Below the pieces are notes generated by a model. The model was not told the origin of the DNA. It did no database searches and was given only the letters and a program-made list of their open reading frames with translations. Position numbers and translations under genes: made by a program. This document shows, piece after piece, positions 40,992-49,663 of a stretch of DNA of 64,000 nt. The stretch's first letter is position 1; each line of letters starts with the position of its first letter. The DNA is from Pyramidobacter sp. C12-8 (GTDB taxonomy: Bacteria; Synergistota; Synergistia; Synergistales; Dethiosulfovibrionaceae). The stretch is taken from NCBI RefSeq assembly GCF_002007215.1, contig NZ_MUHX01000001.1:1-64000 (forward strand), in the 5' to 3' direction.

Positions 40992-42403
40992 ATGAAATCT
41001 GTGGTTATTGTTTTTGCGATTCTTGCTACGCTTCTATTAACCTATGGATTGAGCATGCTGATGACAAGAAAGGCAGAAAAAAGAGTGTTAGTGTAGATGA
41101 TTGGGAAGTCGGCGGCCGCGAGCTTCCTCTGTATGTCGTTGTAGGTACACAATTTGCTACAGCAATGGGAGGTGGAATTCTAGTCGGACAAGTTGGCAAT
41201 GGATTCAGTAACGGATATTCAGTGATGCTTTACGGCATTCTGTGCCAGTTGTCTTTTGTTATTCTTATGTTCGTCGCTAAATGGTTGCGCGAACATAAGT
41301 TTGCGACTGTTCCTGAAATTTTACTGCACTATTCAGGTCCTAGCAAAACTGTGAGGATTCTGGCTGGCTTGATGACTATCGTTGTTCCATTTGGCTGGTG
41401 CTGTTCAAATTTAACAGCATTTGCAAAATTATATACGACAATTACAGGTATCCCCTTAAATATCTTGATTTGCGCTATGGCTGTCCTGTGTGTATTTTTT
41501 GTATTGCCTAGCGGACTTAAAACAGTAGCATGGACGGATTTTGTCTTTGGTTGTCTGATGTTTATCATCGGTACAACGATAGCAATTGCAACAGCGAGAA
41601 TGGCTGGCGGCATGTCACATGTGATGAGGACAGTTCCTCAGGATATTGTACAGTTCCCGAGCTCATTATTCAGTGTCGGTTTATCTACGAGTATTTTATG
41701 GATTTTTTCACTCACTCCTGGTGGACTGACAAATCAGATGTATTATCAGCGTATCCTTGCTTGTAAAGAAACGAACAAGGTTATTAAAAGTCTAGCTATT
41801 TCTGCTTTCTGTGCACTGTTAGCCTATGTTTGGGCTATTGTCGTTGGACTGAGTGTTCGTTCCATGAACCCTGGACTTGAACGGGAAATGGCAACGGGAT
41901 GGTTGATGAACGAATTACCTCTATGGGCGGTTGCGGTCTTTTCTGGATTGGTTGTATGCACGATTCTTTCCACAATCAGTTCTGGTATCCAATCGGTAGT
42001 TGTTAATTTGAATCGTGATATTTACCGTGTGCTGAATCCTCGAGTCTCGGAGAAATCCGCTGTACAGATAAACCGCGTTCTCTCTGTGATCGTGCTGGCG
42101 GCAGCGGCTTTGATTGCTATGTATTTTCCCCAGGTACTCAACCTCCTCGTGTTGACCTATTCGTATTCGGCTGCCGGGCTTGTTTGCCCGATCTTCCTCG
42201 GCTATATGCTACGCCGTAAGGGAATTATCACAAAGAATGGGCTCATCGCCGGCATGATCCTTGGTGTTGGAGTCTGTGCCTATTCTATGCACTTTAAGTC
42301 GGTCATTCCTTATGTGATCTGGGGTTGCCTTGCTTCTGGCGTGGCGATGATTGTTTTCAGTAAATTGGACAAGAAGAATCCCGCTTATCTGGAAGAAAAA
42401 TAA
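40992..42403 (+). pseudogene. sodium:solute symporter with an N-terminal frameshift
   Basis: The gene starts at ATG 40992 (TAGGAGGCG upstream) with a first membrane span (MKSVVIVFAILATLLLTYGLSML). The frame then stops at TAG 41094-41096. A -1 shift in the six-A run at 41077-41082 restores KSVSVDDWEVGGRELPLYVVVG, the expected SSS-family continuation, and the frame stays open to 42403. The rest has about twelve spans (GGGILVGQVGNGFSNG, LPSGLKTVAWTDFVFGCLMFIIGT, GLTNQMYYQRILACK, SAAGLVCPIFLGYMLRRKG) and belongs to the sodium:solute symporter family. It may be a pseudogene, an assembly or sequencing indel, or be translated by slippage or from ATG 41165. The substrate is unknown. Confidence 0.8.
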
Positions 42404-42422
42404 GAGCGGGGGGATGATAATT

Positions 42423-43292
42423 ATGAACGGTCAGTCGCCAGCAAGAATAGCTTGTGTACAGATGGATGTTGTACAGGGAAATGTGGGACAGAATCTTGAT
42501 ACCGCCCAGCGAATGATCGAGCAAGCCTGTCAAAATGGGGCCAATCTGCTTGTTCTGCCTGAAATGTATAATACCGGTTGCGTGTTTGACAGGCGTTCCG
42601 ACGTGTTTGCGCTTGCGGAAGCGGTGCCGAATGGAAGAAGCTCTCGGATGCTGGAGAATATAGCTCGTAAACATGGCATTTATATTGTCGCCTCATTGGT
42701 GGAGAAGGAAGAAAACGATCTCTTTAATACTGCAATATTAGTGGGACCTGACGGTTTTGTAGGCAAATATCGCAAGCTTCATCCCTGCGAAGATGAAGTC
42801 TATTGGGTTGAACCGGGAAATCTCGGTCTGCCAGTGTTTCATACGCGTATAGGTCGCATTGGTGTAATTATTTGTCTTGATGCATATTACCCAGAGACGT
42901 TTCGCATACTTGCATTGCAGGGCGCAGACATTGTCTGTGTCCCATCCAACTGGAGTGACGTCAAGGAAACACGCGCTTTACCGGATCCTTATTGGACAAT
43001 GGCTCCTGTACTGTGCATGGCGAATGCTCTCTCCAACCACATCATTGTTGCTGGCACGAACCGCGTGGGACAAACAGGAAAGATGAAATTCCCCGGACAG
43101 AGTATTATTGTCGGACCATGGGGAAATCCAATTGCGGGGCCCGGGCTCATGAAAGAAGGAGTTATCTACGCTGACGTTGATCTGTGTGACAGTAGGCGCA
43201 AATATTTCCATCCGACAAACAGCCGTCTCGCGAACCGTCGGATTGACGTGTACAGTTATGACCTAGGTTATCGTCCTGAAAAATATATGTAG
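42423..43292 (+). CDS. nitrilase-superfamily carbon-nitrogen hydrolase
   Basis: The 289-residue enzyme has the full Glu-Lys-Cys triad of the superfamily: ANLLVLPEMYNTG (Glu near residue 46), GKYRKLHPCEDEVYW (Lys near 118) and IGVIICLDAYYPETFR (Cys near 152). It shows the nitrilase-like amidase layout (QMDVVQGNVGQNLDTAQRMI at the N-terminus, GQSIIVGPWGNPIAG near 225). Members hydrolyse omega-amides, carbamoyl groups or nitriles in the cytoplasm. It starts about 20 bp after the symporter frame, with GCGGGGGG 9 bases before ATG 42423; ATG 42414 is possible. It is the last gene of module B. An amide-bearing amino acid is a likely class of substrate, inferred from context. Confidence 0.87.
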   Translation: MNGQSPARIACVQMDVVQGNVGQNLDTAQRMIEQACQNGANLLVLPEMYNTGCVFDRRSDVFALAEAVPNGRSSRMLENIARKHGIYIVASLVEKEENDLFNTAILVGPDGFVGKYRKLHPCEDEVYWVEPGNLGLPVFHTRIGRIGVIICLDAYYPETFRILALQGADIVCVPSNWSDVKETRALPDPYWTMAPVLCMANALSNHIIVAGTNRVGQTGKMKFPGQSIIVGPWGNPIAGPGLMKEGVIYADVDLCDSRRKYFHPTNSRLANRRIDVYSYDLGYRPEKYM

Positions 43293-43402
43293 CGGAAGCA
43301 TCGTTGATTAACAAAATATTATTCAAGGAGACCTCGAATAACTCTTTTTATCGGACGACATAAAGCATTCATCAGTTTTATGACACATGCTATTTGGCTC
43401 AG

Positions 43403-44287
43403 TTATTCTTCCCACTTCTGGAATCCCTTGCCCAGCACTTCCGAGGCGACGGAAAGGCGCAGGAAGGCGTTGGGGTCGTGTTCTTTGAGGAACAGCTTCA
43501 GCAGGATCTCTTGGCGCGGGGCGAGCAGGGTGATCAGCACGTGACGGGGGGCGGCGTTGAAGCCGCCGCGGGCATCGAAGATCGTCACGCCGCGGTGCAG
43601 CGTGTAGACGATGTAGTTGCGCACCAGTTCCGCTTCGCTGGTGATGATCATGGCTTCCTTGCGCGAGGAAAAGGCCCGCAGGTCGCCGTTCATGACCAGC
43701 GACGTGATGTAGGACAGCAGCAGTCCGTAGACGACGTTCTCGACCGAGACGACCCAGAAGAACAGCAGGATCACGGCGAAGTTCAGCAGCATCGAAATGT
43801 TGCCTAGCTCCACGCCCGTTTTGCGCCGTACCGCGACGCACACGATGTCGATGCCGCCGGTGGAGCCGCCGCCTGAAAACACCGTCGCCAGCGCGATGCC
43901 GTGCAGCACGGCCGCGACGACGACCAGTAGCATACGGTCGGCGATGACCGGCGCGGGGAAACGCGCAAAAAATTCCATGCCCAGCGACATCAGGACGGTA
44001 GAGTAGAGCGTCCAGTAGAAGAAGCGCTTGGGGAGCATCTTGTAAGCGAAAAGGAAAAGCGCGAAGTTGAACACGGCGTTGCTGAGCCCCAGCGGAATGT
44101 CACTGAGGTAGTTGAGGAACAGGCAAACGCCCATGACGCCCGTGTTGGGTAGCATTGCCGGTTTGATGAAGAAAACGGTGCCGACGCAGTAGAGCAGGGT
44201 GCCGACAGTGGTGACGAAAAAAGTCCGCAGTTCCTCTTTCAGCGCTTCGGGGGTGACGCGCAGACGCGCTGCGATGTTTTCAAGCAT
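43403..44287 (-). CDS. YitT family membrane protein (DUF2179)
   Basis: The 294-residue protein has five to six membrane spans in the first two thirds (TTVGTLLYCVGTVFFIKPAMLPNTGVMGVCLFLNYL, FNFALFLFAYKML, VFSGGGSTGGIDIVCVAVRRKTG near 140-160). A C-terminal soluble DUF2179 domain follows (residues about 210-290, EAMIITSEAELVRNYIVYTLHRGVTIFDARGGF). YitT proteins are widespread with no established transport activity. The high-GC codon use shows the return to core-type sequence after the accessory region. ATG 44287 has AAGGAGCGGATCG upstream on the minus strand. It is convergent with the nitrilase gene. Confidence 0.9.
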   Translation of the reverse strand: MLENIAARLRVTPEALKEELRTFFVTTVGTLLYCVGTVFFIKPAMLPNTGVMGVCLFLNYLSDIPLGLSNAVFNFALFLFAYKMLPKRFFYWTLYSTVLMSLGMEFFARFPAPVIADRMLLVVVAAVLHGIALATVFSGGGSTGGIDIVCVAVRRKTGVELGNISMLLNFAVILLFFWVVSVENVVYGLLLSYITSLVMNGDLRAFSSRKEAMIITSEAELVRNYIVYTLHRGVTIFDARGGFNAAPRHVLITLLAPRQEILLKLFLKEHDPNAFLRLSVASEVLGKGFQKWEE

Positions 44288-44441
44288 GGATCGATCCGCT
44301 CCTTATCATGATGTTCATTTTGCCGCGATCTCGCTTATCATACCTGATAAAACCTTAAAAGAGAATTCCCAGCGTCGGAAAGTCCGGCGAGACGTATAGT
44401 TTCCTTACGGAACAAACGGCCGCTCCCGACGAAAAATACGA

Positions 44442-44473
44442 AAAAGCCCCGCCGTGCAGACGGCAGGGCTTTC
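44442..44473 (-). terminator. terminator of the tRNA-Gly/Asp operon
   Basis: On the minus strand AAAGCCCTGCCGT pairs with ACGGCGGGGCTTT (one G-T pair), followed by further T residues. It lies just downstream of tRNA-Gly. Confidence 0.85.
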
Positions 44474-44481
44474 ATTCTTAA

Positions 44482-44556
44482 TGGAGCGGAAGACGGGATT
44501 TGAACCCGCGACCCCAACCTTGGCAAGGTTGTGCTCTACCCCTGAGCTACTTCCGC
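44482..44556 (-). tRNA. tRNA-Gly (GCC anticodon)
   Basis: Read on the minus strand: acceptor GCGGAAG pairs with CTTCCGC, the D-arm is GCTC...GAGC, the anticodon stem CAACC/GGTTG carries a GCC anticodon, the T-arm contains GGTTCAAATCC, and a CCA is encoded. 75 nt. Confidence 0.95.
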
Positions 44557-44564
44557 GTGGAAAA

Positions 44565-44641
44565 TGGCGGGGCTGAAGAGACTCGAACTCTCGACCTTCG
44601 GCGTGACAGGCCGACGCTCTAACCGACTGAGCTACAACCCC
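44565..44641 (-). tRNA. tRNA-Asp (GTC anticodon)
   Basis: Read on the minus strand: acceptor GGGGTTG with CAGCCCC (G-T pairs), the anticodon stem GTCGGCC...CGCCGA around loop CTGTCAC (anticodon GTC), T-arm GAGTTCGAGTCTC, discriminator G and encoded CCA. It is 8 bp upstream of tRNA-Gly in the same transcript. Confidence 0.95.
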
Positions 44642-44660
44642 ATCCACGAACGCGACACGT

Positions 44661-44689
44661 AATATACCAGACTTGGATTCCTTTGTCAA
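44661..44689 (-). promoter_or_regulatory. promoter of tRNA-Asp/tRNA-Gly
   Basis: On the minus strand TTGACA (44689-44684), a 17-bp spacer and TATATT (44666-44661) end about 20 bp before tRNA-Asp. Confidence 0.85.
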
Positions 44690-44806
44690 AGGGCAATTTA
44701 AAGCTCTGTCTTTTATCAACCGTTCTTCCTGTGACCATAAGCCTGAGTCTTGTAGATTTTGCGATTGGGCCATTTTAAACAGTGAAAGAACAATATATAA
44801 TGAAAA

Positions 44807-45010
44807 ATGCCACACAGAATGGCGCAGCTCTCAAAGGGGCATGGACTGGGGATGGTCGCCGCGGGTCCCAACGCCGTCGAGCTGAGCGGCGGCGACAGCT
44901 ACCGGCCCCGCGTGGGAAAGCGCATCTTCCTCATCGACCGCACCGAGTACCTAATCCCCGCCGACGGCGGAACGGTCGAAAAGGGGCGCTTGAGACGGCG
45001 GCTGGTGTGA
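44807..45010 (+). pseudogene. unidentified gene remnant
   Basis: A 67-codon high-GC frame includes HGLGMVAAGPNAVELSGGDSY and KRIFLIDRTEYLIPADGGTVEKGRL. It looks like genuine coding sequence, with strand-like alternation and natural codon use. However, it has no family I recognise, no ribosome binding site, and is much shorter than a typical domain. It is probably the residue of a deleted gene between the tRNAs and the PucR-linked cassette. It could also be an unrecognised small protein. Confidence 0.3.
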
Positions 45011-45072
45011 TTCGGACTGACCGTCGCTCGTTTTCAGGAAAAAATCCAGTTTTCGAGAACGGAGGGGATCAC

Positions 45073-45927
45073 GTGAAAGTGCAGATTTCATTGACTGTCG
45101 AAGCGGGCAAGCGTTTGATCGCCAAAGCGATATCGACGCTGCCCGCCGTTCGGAGGGCGCTGGCGGAGGGGCGGCTGCTCCTTAAGGGCGGCACGACCGT
45201 TTCGCTGATTTCCGAAGCGGTCTGCGGCGTTCCGCTGAAGATCTGCGGGCGCATCGACCGCCGCGGCGCCGGTTCCTGCGCCGGAAACTGCGCGGCCCCT
45301 CACAGCCTTCTGCTGCATCGGGGCGTTCCTGCGCCGCTGGACGCCGAGCTTTGGTCCTCCGGAAAATTGAGATTTTCGCCGGGCGACGCCTGCGTGATCG
45401 GCGCCAACCTCGTGGATCGTCACGGACGCGCGGCGATGCTGGCCGGAAGCCCTTTCGGCGGAGCGCTGCACTTTTTTACGAGCCTTCCCGCCGAAGGCGT
45501 GGAGATGATCGTTGCGGCCGGACTCGAAAAATACGCGCCCTGTTCGCTGGACGACGCCGTGGCCGCCGCGTCGCGTCTCGCCCCCGATCTGTCCATGGGC
45601 ATGGCGGCAGGTCTGATTCCCATCCCCGGCCGCGTAATCAACGAAGCGGAAGCCTGCAAGATCCTCGGCGCCGCGGAAGTGCAGATTGTCGCGCGGGGCG
45701 GCATCCAGGGCGCGGAAGGCGGCTGCACGCTGCTGGCGAGCTTTGACGAACGCCCTCAGGGCGAGGCGTTCTTCAACGAAATTCTGGCGTTGTCCGGCAC
45801 GGTTTTTCAAAAAAGCGCGGGCGACGCAAAGTCGCTGAAAAGCTGTCTTGACACCGCTTGCGGCCCGACCGGCGCGGAGCACCGCGGCTGCTGGTACCGA
45901 AGCCGCCGCAGAGAACTTCCGGTCTAG
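45073..45927 (+). CDS. conserved-looking protein of unknown function, PucR-linked
   Basis: I do not recognise the family. The 284-residue protein (GTG start at 45073, GGAGGGG 5 bases upstream) is cytosolic, with alternating strands and helices. Notable segments are GRLLLKGGTTVSLISEAVCGVPLKICGRIDRRGAGSCAG (residues 35-73), SPGDACVIGANLVDRHGRAAMLAGSPFGGALHFF near 100-135, DLSMGMAAGLIPIPGRVINEAEACKILGAAEVQIVARGGIQGAEGGCTLL (170-225), and several Cys. The repeated GG/GAEG turns suggest a ligand- or nucleotide-binding fold. Its stop is 10 bp before the PucR regulator, so the two are co-transcribed. It probably belongs to the racemase/DUF917 pathway downstream. Confidence 0.6.
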   Translation: MKVQISLTVEAGKRLIAKAISTLPAVRRALAEGRLLLKGGTTVSLISEAVCGVPLKICGRIDRRGAGSCAGNCAAPHSLLLHRGVPAPLDAELWSSGKLRFSPGDACVIGANLVDRHGRAAMLAGSPFGGALHFFTSLPAEGVEMIVAAGLEKYAPCSLDDAVAAASRLAPDLSMGMAAGLIPIPGRVINEAEACKILGAAEVQIVARGGIQGAEGGCTLLASFDERPQGEAFFNEILALSGTVFQKSAGDAKSLKSCLDTACGPTGAEHRGCWYRSRRRELPV

Positions 45928-45937
45928 GATGGCCGTC

Positions 45938-47053
45938 ATGTTTACCGTTGCCGACATGCTCGAGCTGCCCGTTTTCGCCGGCCATGAAATCGCTGCGGGC
46001 AAAAAAGGGACGGGAAACCGCGTCCGCTTCATCGATTTCATCGAGATCCCCGACCCTTCCGGCTGGTGCCGCCCCGACACGTTCTCCTTCACGACCGGTT
46101 ACGCCTTCCGCAACAATCCCGAGCAGATCTGCCGCATCATCCGCGTCTTGAGCGCAGGCAGAGCCGCCGGGCTGGGCGTCAAGCTGGGACGTTTCATCAG
46201 CGCGATCCCGCCGCAGGCGTTCAGCCTCGCCGACGAGCTGGACTTTCCCCTGGTCATCCTGCCCAAAGGACTGGCTTATGCCGTTGTCTCGCGCACGGTC
46301 ATGCGCGAGATATTCCGTACTGAACGGAGCTGTCGCGACGACGCCGGCGAGCCTCTCAGCCTTTTTCAGCTGGAGCAGGATCCCGTCGGCCTGCTCGAGT
46401 CGCTGAAACGGCAGGGCTGGGAAAGCTCCCGGAGCGTATGGAGCCTGCAATGGGAGAATCTGCCGCCGCAGCGGCCTTCCCTGCCGCCGCCGCGCGCTTT
46501 CCAGTACAGCGCCAACAGCTCCCTGCGCATGCTCGTCGCTCAGCTGCCCGGCGAGCGGGCGGATCACTTCGTCGAATTTCTGAAATGCTGCCTGCCGCAG
46601 CAGATGGAACGCCAAAGCCTGGGCATCTCCGGCCCCGCGCCGCTGAAAAATATCGTCCAGAGCTTCGCGGAAGCGAGAGCGGCCCTGCAGCTCGGCGCAC
46701 AGCTCGGCTTCGACGAAGGCGTCTTCGTCTACTCGGAGCTGGAACTTCTGGATCTCCTCAAAAAGAACCGGCCGCCGGCCGAGCTTCAGGAGGCCGCCTC
46801 GCGCTGTCTGCGTCCCCTCCTCGACGAAGACGTGAAAAAGCATTCCAGTCTCGCGCAGACCCTTCGCGTCTGGTTCGCCTGCGACGGTTCCTCCGAAAAA
46901 GCCGCTCAACGGCTGCACATCCATCGCAACACCCTGCTTTACCGCCACAAGCGGATCATGGAACTTCTCCCCCTGAACCGATACGGCTCAACGCCGTTCC
47001 GTCTGGCGCTGTTTTTTCTGTACGCGAAAAACGACGCCGGCGGAGAATCGTAA
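45938..47053 (+). CDS. PucR-family transcriptional regulator
   Basis: The 371-residue protein has the PucR N-terminal sensor domain (MFTVADMLELPVFAGHEIAAGKKGTGNRVRFIDFIEIPD, then FTTGYAFRNNPEQICRIIRVLS, residues 1-120). A central region contains FAEARAALQLGAQLG, and the C-terminal PucR-type HTH is TLRVWFACDGSSEKAAQRLHIHRNTLLYRHKRIMELLPLN (about 320-360). PucR activators typically control purine, amino-acid or hydantoin catabolic genes in response to the substrate. The likely targets are the OPT-racemase-DUF917-DUF1177-AroM genes downstream. ATG 45938 has an AGGA at 8 bases; ATG 45929 in the same frame is possible. Confidence 0.9.
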   Translation: MFTVADMLELPVFAGHEIAAGKKGTGNRVRFIDFIEIPDPSGWCRPDTFSFTTGYAFRNNPEQICRIIRVLSAGRAAGLGVKLGRFISAIPPQAFSLADELDFPLVILPKGLAYAVVSRTVMREIFRTERSCRDDAGEPLSLFQLEQDPVGLLESLKRQGWESSRSVWSLQWENLPPQRPSLPPPRAFQYSANSSLRMLVAQLPGERADHFVEFLKCCLPQQMERQSLGISGPAPLKNIVQSFAEARAALQLGAQLGFDEGVFVYSELELLDLLKKNRPPAELQEAASRCLRPLLDEDVKKHSSLAQTLRVWFACDGSSEKAAQRLHIHRNTLLYRHKRIMELLPLNRYGSTPFRLALFFLYAKNDAGGES

Positions 47054-47109
47054 AAGCTCCCTGAAGGAACGCGTTTTGAAAGGACGCTCCTTCAGGGGGC
47101 TTTATTTTT
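47054..47109 (+). terminator. rho-independent terminator after pucR
   Basis: AAAGCTCCCTGAAGGA pairs with TCCTTCAGGGGGCTTT (one G-T pair) around a loop of about 20 nt, followed by ATTTTTA. It separates the regulator unit from the OPT operon. Confidence 0.8.
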
Positions 47110-47126
47110 AGAATTGTGCGCCTGCA

Positions 47127-47220
47127 TAATTTGATACTGTATTTTTATGCAAAAATATATTTATTATATTATTTAGCATGATAAAATTCAATAAGATCTC
47201 TAAAAACTTTATCGACGGGA
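47127..47220 (+). promoter_or_regulatory. AT-rich promoter region of the OPT operon with inverted repeat
   Basis: Very AT-rich stretch between the terminator and the OPT gene. GCATAA (from about 47132) and TTATGC form an inverted repeat with about 17 nt between, a possible PucR operator. Exact -35/-10 assignment is uncertain. Confidence 0.35.
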
Positions 47221-47288
47221 GGGTTATGTGCAGGCATTTCTTTTGAGAAGGTCTTACCATTTTCGACGAAGGTCAGGAGGTCAGTCAC

Positions 47289-48920
47289 ATGTCAGAAGAG
47301 AAAAAAGTTCCGCACGTCAAGGCTTTCGAGGGGCAAACGTTTGTCATCAGCGCGCTGGTTTCCGTCTTTTCGGCGGTCATCTGTATGCAGATCATCTCCC
47401 GCATCGGAACGACGCCGAACACATCCGTCATCGGCGCGCTGTTCGCCATGGCGCTTGCCAGGATCCCCTTCGCCAGGCTGAGCCGATTCCGCAGCCTGGA
47501 CCGACAGAATCTGGTGCAGACGATGGCTTCGGCCGCCGGATTCGGCGCGGCCAATTGCTGCCTGCTTGCCGTCGGGATCCTCTACGTTTTCGGCGATCCT
47601 TCCCTGATCGTGCCGATGCTTATCGGATCCGGTATGGCGACGCTGATCGGCATGCATCTCGTTTATTCGCTGTTCGATTCCGAGATGTTCCCCGCCCGGG
47701 AATCGTGGGCGCCGGGGATCGCCACCGCGGAAGCGCTGATCGCTGGAGACGAAGGCGGTAAAAAAGGACGTACGCTTTTGAGCGGCATCGTTTTAGGCGC
47801 GGCAGGCGCCGGATGCCGGATCAAGCCTTTTCTTTCCGGCGGTCTTCCCATGGCCGGCGTCGGCATCGCGTTTATCGCCAACCCATGGGCCATGTCGGCT
47901 CTGGCTGCGGGGCTTTTGATCCGCGGCTATTATCCGAGCCTTGTCCCTTGGCTCAGTTCTCTTGGACTGACGAATCTCCCGGCCGATCTCGGGAAAACGT
48001 ACATCCCGCACGGTTTTATGATCGGCGCCGGGTTGATCTCGCTGATCCAGGCGCTCGTCATGATCTTCAAAAAATCCGTCCGCGAGTTCTCGTCCGAAAG
48101 CGCGCCCACGGTGACTCACGCGGCGGCTAAGAAAGCCATCGCCGCCCATATTGGATATTTCGCCGTGGCGGCTGTCATTTTGGCGGCCATTACCGGGTTC
48201 ATGACTTCCATGGAGACACCCAAGCTCATTCTCTGGGGTGTCTGGTGCACGTTTTCGTCGATCTCCGCCGCAATCCTGGTCGGGCTGTGCGCCATGTTCT
48301 CGGGCTGGTTCCCCGGTTTTGCCGTGACCGTGATTTTCGTCAGCCTCGGCCTGTTCATGAACTTTCCGCCGGCGGCGCTGGCGGTGCTGGCAGGCTTCGT
48401 TTCCAGCACGGGCCCATGTTTTGCCGACATGGGATACGATCTGAAGACGGGCTGGGTCATCAGAGGAAGCGGGAAGAATCGCGAGTACGAACTGGACGGA
48501 CGTCGCCAGCAGATGTTTTCCGAACTCTTCGGCGGCCTGATCGCTGCTGTGGTGGTCGGACTTTTGATGAAGATGCATTTCAATCTCAATCTGCTTCCAC
48601 CCGTCAGCCGGGTTTTCGCGGCCACGATCCAGGCGGGTTCCGATTATGCGATCCTTCTTGAAATGCTGTGCTGGGCCGTCCCCGGCGCGCTTCTGCAGGT
48701 CGCCGGCGGTTCGAAAAAGGCGCTGGGCATTCTCTGCGCCACGGGACTGCTGATCCGCAACCCCATTTACGGCGTCGGCCTGGTGGTCGCCCTGATCCTG
48801 CGGGCGCTCTTCATCAAAAACCACGAAGAGGCGATGCAGCTCTACGGCGCGGGTTTCGTGGCCGGCGACGGGCTTTTCGGTTTCTTCAACGCCATCGGGC
48901 GTTCCTTCGGTTGGTGGTAA
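47289..48920 (+). CDS. OPT family transporter
   Basis: The 543-residue protein has about fourteen membrane spans and the oligopeptide transporter (OPT) superfamily pattern: KAFEGQTFVISALVSVFSAVICMQIISRIGTTPNTSVIGALFAMALARI at the N-terminus, ESWAPGIATAEALIAGDEGGKKGRTLLSGIVLGAAGAG near 135, and KKALGILCATGLLIRNPIYGVGLVVALILRAL near the end. Bacterial OPT members import peptides or amino-acid conjugates with protons. It is the first gene of a five-gene unit with a racemase, DUF917, DUF1177 and AroM proteins, so it is probably the uptake system of that pathway. GGAGGTCAG precedes ATG 47289. Confidence 0.88.
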   Translation: MSEEKKVPHVKAFEGQTFVISALVSVFSAVICMQIISRIGTTPNTSVIGALFAMALARIPFARLSRFRSLDRQNLVQTMASAAGFGAANCCLLAVGILYVFGDPSLIVPMLIGSGMATLIGMHLVYSLFDSEMFPARESWAPGIATAEALIAGDEGGKKGRTLLSGIVLGAAGAGCRIKPFLSGGLPMAGVGIAFIANPWAMSALAAGLLIRGYYPSLVPWLSSLGLTNLPADLGKTYIPHGFMIGAGLISLIQALVMIFKKSVREFSSESAPTVTHAAAKKAIAAHIGYFAVAAVILAAITGFMTSMETPKLILWGVWCTFSSISAAILVGLCAMFSGWFPGFAVTVIFVSLGLFMNFPPAALAVLAGFVSSTGPCFADMGYDLKTGWVIRGSGKNREYELDGRRQQMFSELFGGLIAAVVVGLLMKMHFNLNLLPPVSRVFAATIQAGSDYAILLEMLCWAVPGALLQVAGGSKKALGILCATGLLIRNPIYGVGLVVALILRALFIKNHEEAMQLYGAGFVAGDGLFGFFNAIGRSFGWW

Positions 48921-48999
48921 GCGCATTGTATCTTCGACGTGACCGGCAGCGCCATGCTTCCATAAAAACGGCGCTGCCGTGAAAGGGTGTGAAAATTCG

Positions 49000-49650
49000 A
49001 TGTCGGAGAAGAAAAAAATCGGTCTAATCCGCGTCCTGACGACGCCGGATCAGGAGTTGCTCCAGCTTCACGGGCGTATGATCGAATCGTGTTTTCCCGG
49101 TCTGTCCGTCGAATCGCGGTGCATCGCCGATCAGGACGAAGGGATCCATGACGAGGCAAGTCATGCGAAGGCGCTGCCCAAGGTGCTGGCGCTGGGGCGC
49201 GCTTTCGCGGACGAAAACGTCGACGCCGTCTATATCAGCTGCGCCGGCGATCCCGGCGTCGGCATCCTCCAACGGGAGCTCGCCGTCCCGGTCGTCGGCG
49301 CCGGCACGGCGACGGCGCACGTGGCCAGCGCCTACGGGGTTTCCGTGGGAGTGTTGGGGATCACGGACGACGTACCGGAAGAGATCGCAAAAATTTTAGG
49401 CGGCCGTATCGTCGGTTCTCTGCGCCCGCCGCAGATCCATACGACGCTGGATCTGTTCCGCCCCGACGCGATGGACGCGCTCGCGGAAGCCGGCTGTGCG
49501 CTGAAAAGCAAGGGCGCCAAGCTGCTCCTTCTGGCCTGCACCGGTTTGGCGACGATCAACGCCGCTCCGGAGCTGCGTCGCCGCGTCGGCTTGCCGGTGC
49601 TGGATCCGCTGCGCTGCGCGGCCACCTGCCTGTGGACGGCCTTGTGTTGA
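49000..49650 (+). CDS. Asp/Glu/hydantoin racemase family protein
   Basis: The 216-residue protein has two pseudo-symmetric halves of the Asp/Glu racemase superfamily: KIGLIRVLTTPDQELLQLHGRMIESCFPG, DAVYISCAGDPGVGILQRELAVPVVGAGTATAHVA (first catalytic Cys near residue 85), VLGITDD, and GAKLLLLACTGLATINAAPELRRRVGLPVLDPL (second catalytic Cys near 180). Both cysteines needed for proton transfer are present, so racemase or epimerase activity on an amino acid or hydantoin is plausible. Malonate decarboxylases in the superfamily keep only one Cys, which argues against that role. It sits between the OPT transporter and DUF917 genes. Confidence 0.87.
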   Translation: MSEKKKIGLIRVLTTPDQELLQLHGRMIESCFPGLSVESRCIADQDEGIHDEASHAKALPKVLALGRAFADENVDAVYISCAGDPGVGILQRELAVPVVGAGTATAHVASAYGVSVGVLGITDDVPEEIAKILGGRIVGSLRPPQIHTTLDLFRPDAMDALAEAGCALKSKGAKLLLLACTGLATINAAPELRRRVGLPVLDPLRCAATCLWTALC

Positions 49651-49663
49651 AGGAGGTCTTTGC

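Noticed and set aside
41077-41096. Programmed -1 frameshift in the symporter gene
   Set aside because: The in-frame codons around the A-run are not a canonical slippery heptamer and no downstream pseudoknot was evident. An indel or sequencing error is more likely.
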